DNA from: Pristionchus mayeri
Lineage: Eukaryota; Nematoda; Chromadorea; Rhabditida; Neodiplogasteridae
Direction of reading: 5' to 3'
Assembly (NCBI GenBank): GCA_036245805.1
Contig: BTRK01000006.1
Span: 21,546,365-21,610,364, forward strand
DNA length: 64,000 nucleotides
Shown here one piece after another: positions 55,001 through 64,000 of this stretch. The notes below the pieces were generated by a model. The model had not been told where the DNA came from, made no database searches, and saw nothing but the letters and a program-made list of their open reading frames with translations. Positions within the stretch are counted from its first letter, which is position 1, and the number at the start of each line of letters is the position of its first letter. Made by a program: the position numbers and the translations under genes.

Positions 55001-58000
55001 AAGTGAGTTCCGTGGTGGAGGTGGAAGGCTCGGTAGTCGTGGAAGTGACTTCAGTAGTGGACGTCGAAGGCTCCGTGGTCGTCGATGTGACTTCAGTGGT
55101 GGACGTAGAAGGCTCCGTTGTCGTCGAGGTGACTTCAAAATATATATCTGAGGTTTCTAAATCTAGTGTTTCATTGAATTGAATTATTCTGATTATAAAT
55201 ATAATTTTGGATATTTTCAAAAGCAAACAATTTTCTAAAAACAAACCAGTCGTGGAAGTGGAAGGCTCGGTAGTCGTGGAAGTGACTTCAGTAGTGGACG
55301 TCGAAGCTTCAGTGGTGGTCGATGTGACTTCAGTGGTGGACGTAGAAGGCTCCGTTGTCGTCGAGGTGACTTCTAAAAATATATTTCAGGTTAATCTATC
55401 TAGTCTTTAATTTAATTGAATTATTCTGGCTATAAATATAATTTTGGATATTTTCAAAAGCAAACAATTTTCTAAAAACAAACCAGTGGTGGAAGTGGAA
55501 GGCTCGGTAGTCGTGGAAGTGACTTCAGTAGTGGACGTCGAAGCTTCAGTGGTGGTCGATGTGACATCAGTGGTGGACGTAGAGGGCTCAGTTGTCGTTG
55601 AAGTGAGTTCCGTGGTGGAAGTGGAAGGCTCGGTAGTCGTGGAAGTGACTTCAGTAGTGGACGTCGAAGCTTCAGTGGTGGTCGATGTGACATCAGTGGT
55701 GGACGTAGAGGGCTCAGTTGTCGTTGAAGTGAGTTCCGTGGTGGAAGTGGAAGGCTCGGTAGTCGTGGAAGTGACTTCAGTAGTGGACGTCGAAGCTTCA
55801 GTGGTGGTCGATGTGACTTCAGTGGTGGACGTAGAGGGCTCAGTTGTCGTTGAAGTGAGTTCCGTGGTGGAGGTGGAAGGCTCGGTAGTCGTGGAAGTGA
55901 CTTCAGTAGTGGACGTCGAAGGCTCCGTGGTCGTCGATGTGACTTCAGTGGTGGACGTAGAGGGCTCAGTTGTCGTTGAAGTGAGTTCCGTGGTGGAGGT
56001 GGAAGGCTCGGTAGTCGTGGAAGTGACTTCAGTAGTGGACGTCGAAGGCTCCGTGGTCGTCGATGTGACTTCAGTGGTGGACGTAGAGGGCTCAGTTGTC
56101 GTTGAAGTGAGTTCCGTGGTGGAGGTGGAAGGCTCGGTAGTCGTGGAAGTGACTTCAGTAGTGGACGTCGAAGGCTCCGTGGTCGTCGATGTGACTTCAG
56201 TGGTGGACGTAGAGGGCTCAGTTGTCGTTGAAGTGAGTTCCGTGGTGGAAGTGGAAGGCTCGGTAGTCGTGGAAGTGACTTCAGTAGTGGACGTCGAAGC
56301 TTCAGTGGTGGTCGATGTGACATCAGTGGTGGACGTAGAGGGCTCAGTTGTCGTTGAAGTGAGTTCCGTGGTGGAAGTGGAAGGCTCGGTAGTCGTGGAA
56401 GTGACTTCAGTAGTGGACGTCGAAGCTTCAGTGGTGGTCGATGTGACATCAGTGGTGGACGTAGAAGGCTCCGTTGTCGTCGAGGTGACTTCTAAAAATA
56501 TATCTGAGGTTACTAAATCTAGTGTTTCATTGAATTGAATTATTCTGATTATAAATATGATTTTGGATATTTTCAAAAGCAAACAATTTTCTAAAAACAA
56601 ACCAGTCGTGGAAGTGGAAGGCTCGGTAGTCGTGGAAGTGACTTCAGTAGTGGACGTCGAAGCTTCAGTGGTGGTCGATGTGACTTCAGTGGTGGACGTA
56701 GAAGGCTCCATTGTCGTCGAGGTGACTTCTAAAAATATATTTCAGGTTAATCTATCTAGTCTTTCATTTAATTGAATTATTCTGGCTATAAATATAATTT
56801 TGGATATTTTCAAAAGCAAAAAATTTTCTAAAAACAAACCAGTGGTGGAAGTGGAAGGCTCGGTAGTCGTGGAAGTGACTTCAGTAGTGGACGTCGAAGC
56901 TTCAGTGGTGGTCGATGTGACTTCAGTGGTGGACGTAGAAGGCTCCGTTGTCGTCGAGGTGACTTCTAAAAATATATTTCAGGTTAATCTATCTAGTCTT
57001 TAATTTAATTGAATTATTCTGGCTATAAATATAATTTTGGATATTTTCAAAAGCAAACAATTTTCTAAAAACAAACCAGTGGTGGAAGTGGAAGGCTCGG
57101 TAGTCGTGGAAGTGACTTCAGTAGTGGACGTCGAAGCTTCAGTGGTGGTCGATGTGACATCAGTGGTGGACGTAGAGGGCTCAGTTGTCGTTGAAGTGAG
57201 TTCCGTGGTGGAAGTGGAAGGCTCGGTAGTCGTGGAAGTGACTTCAGTAGTGGACGTCGAAGCTTCAGTGGTGGTCGATGTGACATCAGTGGTGGACGTA
57301 GAGGGCTCAGTTGTCGTTGAAGTGAGTTCCGTGGTGGAAGTGGAAGGCTCGGTAGTCGTGGAAGTGACTTCAGTAGTGGACGTCGAAGCTTCAGTGGTGG
57401 TCGATGTGACTTCAGTGGTGGACGTAGAGGGCTCAGTTGTCGTTGAAGTGAGTTCCGTGGTGGAGGTGGAAGGCTCGGTAGTCGTGGAAGTGACTTCAGT
57501 AGTGGACGTCGAAGGCTCCGTGGTCGTCGATGTGACTTCAGTGGTGGACGTAGAGGGCTCAGTTGTCGTTGAAGTGAGTTCCGTGGTGGAAGTGGAAGGC
57601 TCGGTAGTCGTGGAAGTGACTTCAGTAGTGGACGTCGAAGCTTCAGTGGTGGTCGATGTGACTTCAGTGGTGGACGTAGAGGGCTCAGTTGTCGTTGAAG
57701 TGAGTTCCGTGGTGGAAGTGGAAGGCTCGGTAGTCGTGGAAGTGACTTCAGTAGTGGACGTCGAAGCTTCAGTGGTGGTCGATGTGACTTCAGTGGTGGA
57801 CGTAGAGGGCTCAGTTGTCGTTGAAGTGAGTTCCGTGGTGGAAGTGGAAGGCTCGGTAGTCGTGGAAGTGACTTCAGTAGTGGACGTCGAAGCTTCAGTG
57901 GTGGTCGATGTGACTTCAGTGGTGGACGTAGAAGGCTCCGTTGTCGTCGAGGTGACTTCTAAAAATATATTTCAGGTTAATCTATCTAGTCTTTCATTTA

Positions 58001-61000
58001 ATTGAATTATTCTGGCTATAAATATAATTTTGGATATTTTCAAAAGCAAACAATTTTCTAAAAACAAACCAGTGGTGGAAGTGGAAGGCTCGGTAGTCGT
58101 GGAAGTGACTTCAGTAGTGGACGTCGAAGCTTCAGTGGTGGTCGATGTGACTTCAGTGGTGGACGTAGAAGGCTCCGTTGTCGTCGAGGTGACTTCTAAA
58201 AATATATTTCAGGTTAATCTATCTAGTCTTTAATTTAATTGAATTATTCTGGCTATAAATATAATTTTGGATATTTTCAAAAGCAAACAATTTTCTAAAA
58301 ACAAACCAGTGGTGGAAGTGGAAGGCTCGGTAGTCGTGGAAGTGACTTCAGTAGTGGACGTCGAAGCTTCAGTGGTGGTCGATGTGACATCAGTGGTGGA
58401 CGTAGAGGGCTCAGTTGTCGTTGAAGTGAGTTCCGTGGTGGAGGTGGAAGGCTCGGTAGTCGTGGAAGTGACTTCAGTAGTGGACGTCGAAGCTTCAGTG
58501 GTGGTCGATGTGACTTCAGTGGTGGACGTAGAAGGCTCCGTTGTCGTCGAGGTGACTTCTAAAAATATATTTCAGGTTAATCTATCTAGTCTTTCATTTA
58601 ATTGAATTATTCTGGCTATAAATATAATTTTGGATATTTTCAAAAGCAAACAATTTTCTAAAAACAAACCAGTGGTGGAAGTGGAAGGCTCGGTAGTCGT
58701 GGAAGTGACTTCAGTAGTGGACGTCGAAGCTTCAGTGGTGGTCGATGTGACTTCAGTGGTGGACGTAGAAGGCTCCGTTGTCGTCGAGGTGACTTCTAAA
58801 AATATATTTCAGGTTAATCTATCTAGTCTTTAATTTAATTGAATTATTCTGGCTATAAATATAATTTTGGATATTTTCAAAAGCAAACAATTTTCTAAAA
58901 ACAAACCAGTGGTGGAAGTGGAAGGCTCGGTAGTCGTGGAAGTGACTTCAGTAGTGGACGTCGAAGCTTCAGTGGTGGTCGATGTGACTTCAGTGGTGGA
59001 CGTAGAGGGCTCAGTTGTCGTTGAAGTGAGTTCCGTGGTGGAGGTGGAAGGCTCGGTAGTCGTGGAAGTGACTTCAGTAGTGGACGTCGAAGGCTCCGTG
59101 GTCGTCGATGTGACTTCAGTGGTAGACGTAGAGGGCTCAGTTGTCGTTGAAGTGAGTTCCGTGGTGGAGGTGGAAGGCTCGGTAGTCGTGGAAGTGACTT
59201 CAGTAGTGGACGTCGAAGGCTCCGTGGTCGTCGATGTGACTTCAGCGGTGGACGTAGAGGGCTCAGTTGTCGTTGAAGTGAGTTCCGTGGTGGAAGTGGA
59301 AGGCTCGGTAGTCGTGGAAGTGACTTCAGTAGTGGACGTCGAAGCTTCAGTGGTGGTCGATGTGACATCAGTGGTGGACGTAGAGGGCTCAGTTGTCGTT
59401 GAAGTGAGTTCCGTGGTGGAAGTGGAAGGCTCGGTAGTCGTGGAAGTGACTTCAGTAGTGGACGTCGAAGCTTCAGTGGTGGTCGATGTGACATCAGTGG
59501 TGGACGTAGAAGGCTCCGTTGTCGTCGAGGTGACTTCTAAAAATATATCTGAGGTTACTAAATCTAGTGTTTCATTGAATTGAATTATTCTGATTATAAA
59601 TATGATTTTGGATATTTTCAAAAGCAAACAATTTTCTAAAAACAAACCAGTCGTGGAAGTGGAAGGCTCGGTAGTCGTGGAAGTGACTTCAGTAGTGGAC
59701 GTCGAAGCTTCAGTGGTGGTCGATGTGACTTCAGTGGTGGACGTAGAAGGCTCCATTGTCGTCGAGGTGACTTCTAAAAATATATTTCAGGTTAATCTAT
59801 CTAGTCTTTCATTTAATTGAATTATTCTGGCTATAAATATAATTTTGGATATTTTCAAAAGCAAACAATTTTCTAAAAACAAACCAGTGGTGGAAGTGGA
59901 AGGCTCGGTAGTCGTGGAAGTGACTTCAGTAGTGGACGTCGAAGCTTCAGTGGTGGTCGATGTGACTTCAGTGGTGGACGTAGAAGGCTCCGTTGTCGTC
60001 GAGATGACTTCTAAAAATATATTTCAGGTTAATCTATCTAGTCTTTAATTTAATTGAATTATTCTGGCTATAAATATAATTTTGGATATTTTCAAAAGCA
60101 AACAATTTTCTAAAAACAAACCAGTGGTGGAAGTGGAAGGCTCGGTAGTCGTGGAAGTGACTTCAGTAGTGGACGTCGAAGCTTCAGTGGTGGTCGATGT
60201 GACATCAGTGGTGGACGTAGAGGGCTCAGTTGTCGTTGAAGTGAGTTCCGTGGTGGAAGTGGAAGGCTCGGTAGTCGTGGAAGTGACTTCAGTAGTGGAC
60301 GTCGAAGCTTCAGTGGTGGTCGATGTGACATCAGTGGTGGACGTAGAAGGCTCCGTTGTCGTCGAGGTGACTTCTAAAAATATATCTGAGGTTACTAAAT
60401 CTAGTGTTTCATTGAATTGAATTATTCTGATTATAAATATGATTTTGGATATTTTCAAAAGCAAACAATTTTCTAAAAACAAACCAGTCGTGGAAGTGGA
60501 AGGCTCGGTAGTCGTGGAAGTGACTTCAGTAGTGGACGTCGAAGCTTCAGTGGTGGTCGATGTGACTTCAGTGGTGGACGTAGAAGGCTCCATTGTCGTC
60601 GAGGTGACTTCTAAAAATATATTTCAGGTTAATCTATCTAGTCTTTCATTTAATTGAATTATTCTGGCTATAAATATAATTTTGGATATTTTCAAAAGCA
60701 AACAATTTTCTAAAAACAAACCAGTGGTGGAAGTGGAAGGCTCGGTAGTCGTGGAAGTGACTTCAGTAGTGGACGTCGAAGCTTCGGTGGTGGTCGATGT
60801 GACTTCAGTGGTGGACGTAGAAGGCTCCGTTGTCGTCGAGGTGACTTCTAAAAATATATTTCAGGTTAATCTATCTAGTCTTTAATTTAATTGAATTATT
60901 CTGGCTATAAATATAATTTTGGATATTTTCAAAAGCAAACAATTTTCCAAAAACAAACCAGTCGTGGAAGTGGAAGGCTCGGTAGTCGTGGAAGTGACTT

Positions 61001-64000
61001 CAGTAGTGGACGTCGAAGCTTCAGTGGTGGTCGATGTGACTTCAGTGGTGGACGTAGAAGGCTCCGTTGTCGTCGAGGTGACTTCTAAAATATATTTCAG
61101 GTTAATCTATCTAGTCTTTCATTTAATTGAATTATTCTGGCTATAAATATAATATTGGATATTTTCAACAGCAAGCAATTTCCTAAAAACAAACCAGTGG
61201 TGGAAGTGGAAGGCTCGGTAGTCGTGGAAGTGACTTCAGTAGTGGACGTCGAAGCTTCAGTGGTGGTCGATGTGACTTCAGTGGTGGACGTAGAAGGCTC
61301 CGTTGTCGTTGAAGTGAGTTCCGTGGTGGAAGTGGAAGGCTCGGTAGTCGTGGAAGTGACTTCAGTAGTGGACGTCGAAGCTTCAGTGGTGGTCGATGTG
61401 ACTTCAGAGGTGGACGTAGAGGGCTCAGTTGTCGTTGAAGTGAGTTCCGTGGTGGAAGTGGAAGGCTCGGTAGTCGTGGAAGTGACTTCAGTAGTGGACG
61501 TCGAAGCTTCAGTGGTGGTCGATGTGACTTCAGTGGTGGACGTAGAAGGCTCCGTTGTCGTCGAGGTGACTTCTAAAAATATATCTGAGGTTACTAAATC
61601 TAGTGTTTCATTGAATTGAATTATTCTGGTTATAAATATAATTTTGGATATTTTCAAAAGCAAACAATTTTCTAAAAACAAACCAGTCGTGGAAGTGGAA
61701 GGCTCGGTAGTCGTGGAAGTGACTTCAGTAGTGGACGTCGAAGCTTCAGTGGTGGTCGATGTGACTTCAGTGGTGGACGTAGAAGGCTCCGTTGTCGTCG
61801 AGGTGACTTCTAAAATATATTTGAGGTTAATCTATCTAGTCTTTCATTTAATTGAATTATTCTGGCTATAAATATAATATTGGATATTTTCAACAGCAAG
61901 CAATTTCCTAAAAACAAACCAGTGGTGGAAGTGGAAGGCTCGGTAGTCGTGGAAGTGACTTCAGTAGTGGACGTCGAAGCTTCAGTGGTGGTCGATGTGA
62001 CTTCAGAGGTGGACGTAGAGGGCTCAGTTGTCGTTGAAGTGAGTTCCGTGGTGGAAGTGGAAGGCTCGGTAGTCGTGGAAGTGACTTCAGTAGTGGACGT
62101 CGAAGCTTCAGTGGTGGTCGATGTGACTTCAGTGGTGGACGTAGAAGGCTCCGTTGTCGTCGAGGTGACTTCTAAAAATATATCTGAGGTTACTCAATCT
62201 AGTGTTTCATTGAATTGAATTATTCTGGTTATAAATATAATTTTGGATATTTTCAAAAGCAAACAATTTTCTAAAAACAAACCAGTCGTGGAAGTGGAAG
62301 GCTCGGTAGTCGTGGAAGTGACTTCAGTAGTGGACGTCGAAGCTTCAGTGGTGGTCGATGTGACTTCAGCGGTGGACGTAGAGGGCTCAGTTGTCGTTGA
62401 AGTGAGTTCCGTGGTGGAAGTGGAAGGCTCGGTAGTCGTGGAAGTGACTTCAGTAGTGGACGTCGAAGCTTCAGTGGTGGTCGATGTGACTTCAGTGGTG
62501 GACGTAGAGGGCTCAGTTGTCGTTGAAGTGAGTTCCGTGGTGGAAGTGGAAGGCTCGGTAGTCGTGGAAGTGACTTCAGTAGTGGACGTCGAAGCTTCAG
62601 TGGTGGTCGATGTGACTTCAGTGGTGGAGGTAGAAGGCTCCGTTGTCGTTGAAGTGACTTCTAAAATATATTTCAGGTTAATCTATCTAGTCTTTCATTT
62701 AATTGGATTATTCTGGCTATAAATATAATTTTGGATATTTTCAACAGCAAACAATTTTCTAAAAACAAACCAGTGGTGGAAGTGGAAGGCTCGGTAGTCG
62801 TGGAAGTGACTTCAGTAGTGGACGTCGAAGCTTCAGTGGTGGTCGATGTGACTTCAGAGGTGGACGTAGAGGGCTCAGTTGTCGTTGAAGTGAGTTCCGT
62901 GGTGGAAGTGGAAGGCTCGGTAGTCGTGGAAGTGACTTCAGTAGTGGACGTCGAAGCTTCAGTGGTGGTCGATGTGACTTCAGTGGTGGACGTAGAAGGC
63001 TCCGTTGTCGTCGAGGTGACTTCTAAAAATATATCTGAGGTTACTCAATCTAGTGTTTCATTGAATTGAATTATTCTGGTTATAAATATAATTTTGGATA
63101 TTTTCAAAAGCAAACAATTTTCTAAAAACAAACCAGTCGTGGAAGTGGAAGGCTCGGTAGTCGTGGAAGTGACTTCAGTAGTTGACGTCGAAGCTTCAGT
63201 GGTGGTCGATGTGACTTCAGCGGTGGACGTAGAGGGCTCAGTTGTCGTTGAAGTGAGTTCCGTGGTGGAAGTGGAAGGCTCGGTAGTCGTGGAAGTGACT
63301 TCAGTAGTGGACGTCGAAGCTTCAGTGGTGGTCGATGTGACTTCAGTGGTGGACGTAGAGGGCTCAGTTGTCGTTGAAGTGAGTTCCGTGGTGGAAGTGG
63401 AAGGCTCGGTAGTCGTGGAAGTGACTTCAGTAGTGGACGTCGAAGCTTCAGTGGTGGTCGATGTGACTTCAGTGGTGGACGTAGAAGGCTCCGTTGTCGT
63501 CGAGGTGACTTCTAAAAATATATCTGAGGTTGCTCAATCTAGTCTTTCATTTAATTGGATTATTCTGGCTATAAATATAATTTTGGATATTTTCAACAGC
63601 AAACAATTTCCTAAAAACAAACCAGTGGTGGAAGTGGAAGGCTCGGTAGTCGTGGAAGTGACTTCAGTAGTGGACGTCGAAGCTTCAGTAGTGGTCGATG
63701 TGACTTCAGAGGTGGACGTAGAGGGCTCAGTTGTCGTTGAAGTGAGTTCCGTGGTGGAAGTGGAAGGCTCGGTAGTCGTGGAAGTGACTTCAGTAGTGGA
63801 CGTCGAAGCTTCAGTGGTGGTCGATGTGACTTCAGTGGTGGACGTAGAAGGCTCCGTTGTCGTCGAGGTGACTTCTAAAAATATATCTGAGGTTACTCAA
63901 TCTAGTGTTTCATTGAATTGAATTATTCTGGTTATAAATATAATTTTGGATATTTTCAAAAGCAAACAATTTTCTAAAAACAAACCAGTCGTGGAAGTGG
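26620..64000 (-). CDS. Giant secreted mucin with TSP1-like/Cys-rich modules (5' end outside window)
   Basis: One minus-strand gene over at least 37 kb. N-terminal part (64000 to 33118): tandem 14-residue units, consensus EVTSTTTE(A/P)STSTT, alternately EL or EV, dense in Thr/Ser and fit for mucin-type O-glycosylation. Exons are phase 1-1 and multiples of 126 bp (42 residues). C-terminal part: a Thr linker (exon 32968-33047), then about ten modules of TSP1-like exon (W..W, C..TCG, R.R.C), Cys-rich exon and short Cys plus Thr-linker exon, in phases 0-2, 2-1 and 1-0. Splice phase joins the two parts directly. It probably ends INNTLVCA with TAG at 26620-26622, but the junction 26811/26765 breaks phase; if unspliced the protein would end CPCE at about 26808. 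The start and signal peptide lie right of the window. Likely a glycocalyx, cuticle or luminal mucin. One gene rather than several is inferred from continuous phase. Confidence 0.8.
28128..28436 (-). other. Module 7: TSP1-like + Cys-rich exons
   Basis: TSP1-like exon 28303-28436 (CCPTGGLWTEWVTTGTC, TTCGSC, TRTRTC) and Cys-rich exon 28128-28212 (ETGPCGNALCPWPGTTCC). The Cys-rich exon ends in phase 0 instead of phase 1, and the next exon (27997-28075) is adjusted to match. Confidence 0.8.
28592..29064 (-). other. Module 6 (TSP1-like, Cys-rich, linker)
   Basis: Exons 28931-29064, 28762-28856 and 28592-28686. The protein is nearly identical to modules 2-5. The linker is short (TCETTTMALTTTA-like). 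Confidence 0.82.
29214..29692 (-). other. Module 5 (TSP1-like, Cys-rich, linker)
   Basis: Exons 29559-29692, 29391-29485 and 29214-29314. Phases 0-2, 2-1 and 1-0 make the trio symmetric, so it can duplicate without breaking frame. Confidence 0.82.
30258..30736 (-). other. Module 4 (TSP1-like, Cys-rich, linker)
   Basis: Exons 30603-30736, 30434-30528 and 30258-30358. It is separated from module 5 by an intron of about 560 bp (29693-30257) related to the intron at 30737-31312; neither intron holds a gene. Confidence 0.82.
31313..31793 (-). other. Module 3 (TSP1-like, Cys-rich, linker)
   Basis: Exons 31660-31793, 31488-31582 and 31313-31413; the linker reads DTTTMEPTTTENV. Confidence 0.82.
31862..32358 (-). 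other. Module 2 (TSP1-like, Cys-rich, linker)
   Basis: Exons 32225-32358 (WSDWTTTGACATTCGSC), 32053-32147 (DTGPCGISLCPFPSTQTCC) and 31862-31977 (EFFCGVGNRPKDPVNNC plus TTTTTTVAPTTTTT). Confidence 0.82.
32427..32905 (-). other. Module 1 (TSP1-like, Cys-rich, linker), first after the mucin part
   Basis: Exons 32772-32905 (WSEWTTTGACATTCGSC), 32605-32696 (DTGPCGIALCSFPKKTCC) and 32427-32560 (SFFCGTGSTPANPTYNC plus a Thr run). It differs more from modules 2-6 than they do from each other, so the later ones spread most recently. Confidence 0.82.
32968..33159 (-). other. Junction exons between mucin repeats and Cys modules
   Basis: Exon 33118-33159 is exactly one 14-residue unit (42 bp, phase 1-1; ATSTTTEEPSTST). 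Exon 32968-33047 (EPSTTTSTTT..., phase 1-0) converts the mucin phase to that of the TSP1-like exon. These exons tie the two halves into one gene. Confidence 0.8.
36052..38343 (-). repeat. 764-bp higher-order repeat, 3 copies
   Basis: The exon/intron pattern starting near 36052 recurs at 36816 and 37580, mixing both intron classes. Confidence 0.85.
46258..48100 (-). repeat. 921-bp higher-order repeat, 2 copies
   Basis: Exon groups at 46495 and 46840 recur at 47416 and 47761. Both copies share an unusual shortened exon in which part of a unit is deleted (TSVVVVDV on the plus strand, near 46580 and 47503). Confidence 0.85.
48850..52495 (-). repeat. 1215-bp higher-order repeat, 3 copies
   Basis: A four-superunit, a one-superunit and a two-superunit exon with their introns (615+237+363 bp) repeat with starts at 48850, 50065 and 51280. 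Encoded sequences are practically identical, including a shared Thr-to-Pro change (EPSPSTTE). The third copy is incomplete: after 51895 an 852-bp pattern takes over. Confidence 0.88.
54088..56800 (-). repeat. 1356-bp higher-order repeat, 2 copies
   Basis: An eight-superunit exon (1008 bp) plus a one-superunit exon repeats from 54088 to 55444. The copies differ by a few substitutions, for example in the number of EP-only superunits. Confidence 0.85.
59602..61275 (-). repeat. 837-bp higher-order repeat, about 2 copies
   Basis: The block starting at 59602 (intron with the variant AAATATGATTTTGG and an exon ending CTCCATTGTCG) recurs at 60439. The second copy changes near 60950. Confidence 0.8.
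61880..64000 (-). repeat. ~851-bp higher-order repeat, at least 2.5 copies
   Basis: Starts near 61880, 62731 and about 63580. Each has a two-superunit exon with the variant TCAGAGGTGG followed by a three-superunit exon. It runs off the window. Confidence 0.8.

Larger units (their letters stand above)
33406..64000 (-). repeat. Coding minisatellite: ~500 copies of a 42-bp unit on ~80 exons
   Basis: The basic unit is 42 bp (14 residues). Three make a 126-bp superunit (EL...EP / EV...EA / EV...EP). Exons contain one to eight superunits; for example 33406-33531 has one, and the exon within about 54124-55138 has eight. Introns are of two near-identical classes: 111 bp (GTTTGTTTTTAGAAAATTG...) and 117 bp (GTTTGTTATAATTTC...), the second only in the left part (about 34-41 kb). 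The array continues past the right edge. Unit and exon counts are estimates from spacing. Confidence 0.9.

Noticed and set aside
54116..56449. Minus-strand Arg/Pro/Leu-rich frames (RPPLKSLPRLPSLPLPP)
   Set aside because: Shifted frame of the mucin repeat without start or splice support.
33406..64000. Long plus-strand reading frames (VVEVEGSVVVEVTSVVDVEAS type, up to 364 codons)
   Set aside because: They are the antisense of the Thr/Ser mucin units. Splice donors and acceptors, phase continuity and the TSP1-like modules all lie on the minus strand.
33406..64000. CRISPR-like regular repeat array
   Set aside because: The 'spacers' are near-identical introns and the repeats are coding units of 42/126 bp in a eukaryotic gene; no leader, no cas genes, no unique spacers.

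Overview
This is eukaryotic DNA. It is most likely from a free-living nematode, and a diplogastrid such as Pristionchus is my best guess. The reasons are many short introns (about 45-120 bp) with GT...AG ends, and nematode-type gene families: a serpentine chemoreceptor, a divergent F-box protein, a C-type-lectin/TSP1 secreted protein and a giant Thr/Ser mucin. There is no operon, Shine-Dalgarno or other prokaryotic logic. All gene models were spliced by eye, so exon ends can be off by a base or two. The genus is inference.

Layout. (1) 1-9.2 kb is a large near-identical palindrome: arms about 300-4716 and 5430-9190, spacer 4717-5429. Each arm carries the same two small unrecognised charged or coiled-coil genes, so there are two pairs pointing toward each other. 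(2) 9.2-10.3 kb is mostly non-coding, with a 60-bp fragment of one palindrome gene. (3) 10.3-21.8 kb is a seven-transmembrane chemoreceptor gene on the plus strand. A 9.8-kb DNA transposon (11780-21561) appears to sit in its last intron. The element is flanked on both sides by TTAA, has TIR arms of 1.7-1.9 kb, and carries two minus-strand genes: a THAP-domain protein and a stand-alone P2X7-C-like zinc-cluster protein. TTAA plus THAP points to the Kolobok superfamily. Nested inside are a 2-kb foldback, a 250-bp MITE and several duplications. (4) 21.9-23.3 kb is an F-box-like gene on the minus strand. (5) 23.8-25.9 kb is a minus-strand secreted C-type-lectin-like protein ending in a TSP1-like/Cys-rich module. 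(6) 26.6 kb to beyond the right edge is one giant minus-strand gene. Upstream (33.1-64 kb, continuing out of the window) it is a mucin built from about 500 copies of a 14-residue Thr/Ser/Glu repeat, on roughly 80 exons that are whole multiples of 126 bp and are separated by near-identical introns. Downstream (26.6-33 kb) it has about ten TSP1-like/Cys-rich modules, each on three exons.

How it fits together. The lectin gene and the mucin gene share the same three-exon Cys module and lie head to tail. They look like a local family of secreted surface or luminal glycoproteins that grows by exon and module duplication. The rest of the window is dominated by duplication and transposition: palindrome, TIR element, MITEs and higher-order repeats. 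The strongest candidates for something undescribed are the TTAA element with THAP and P2X7-C-like genes, and the exon-quantised mucin whose 111-bp introns are themselves open and in frame.
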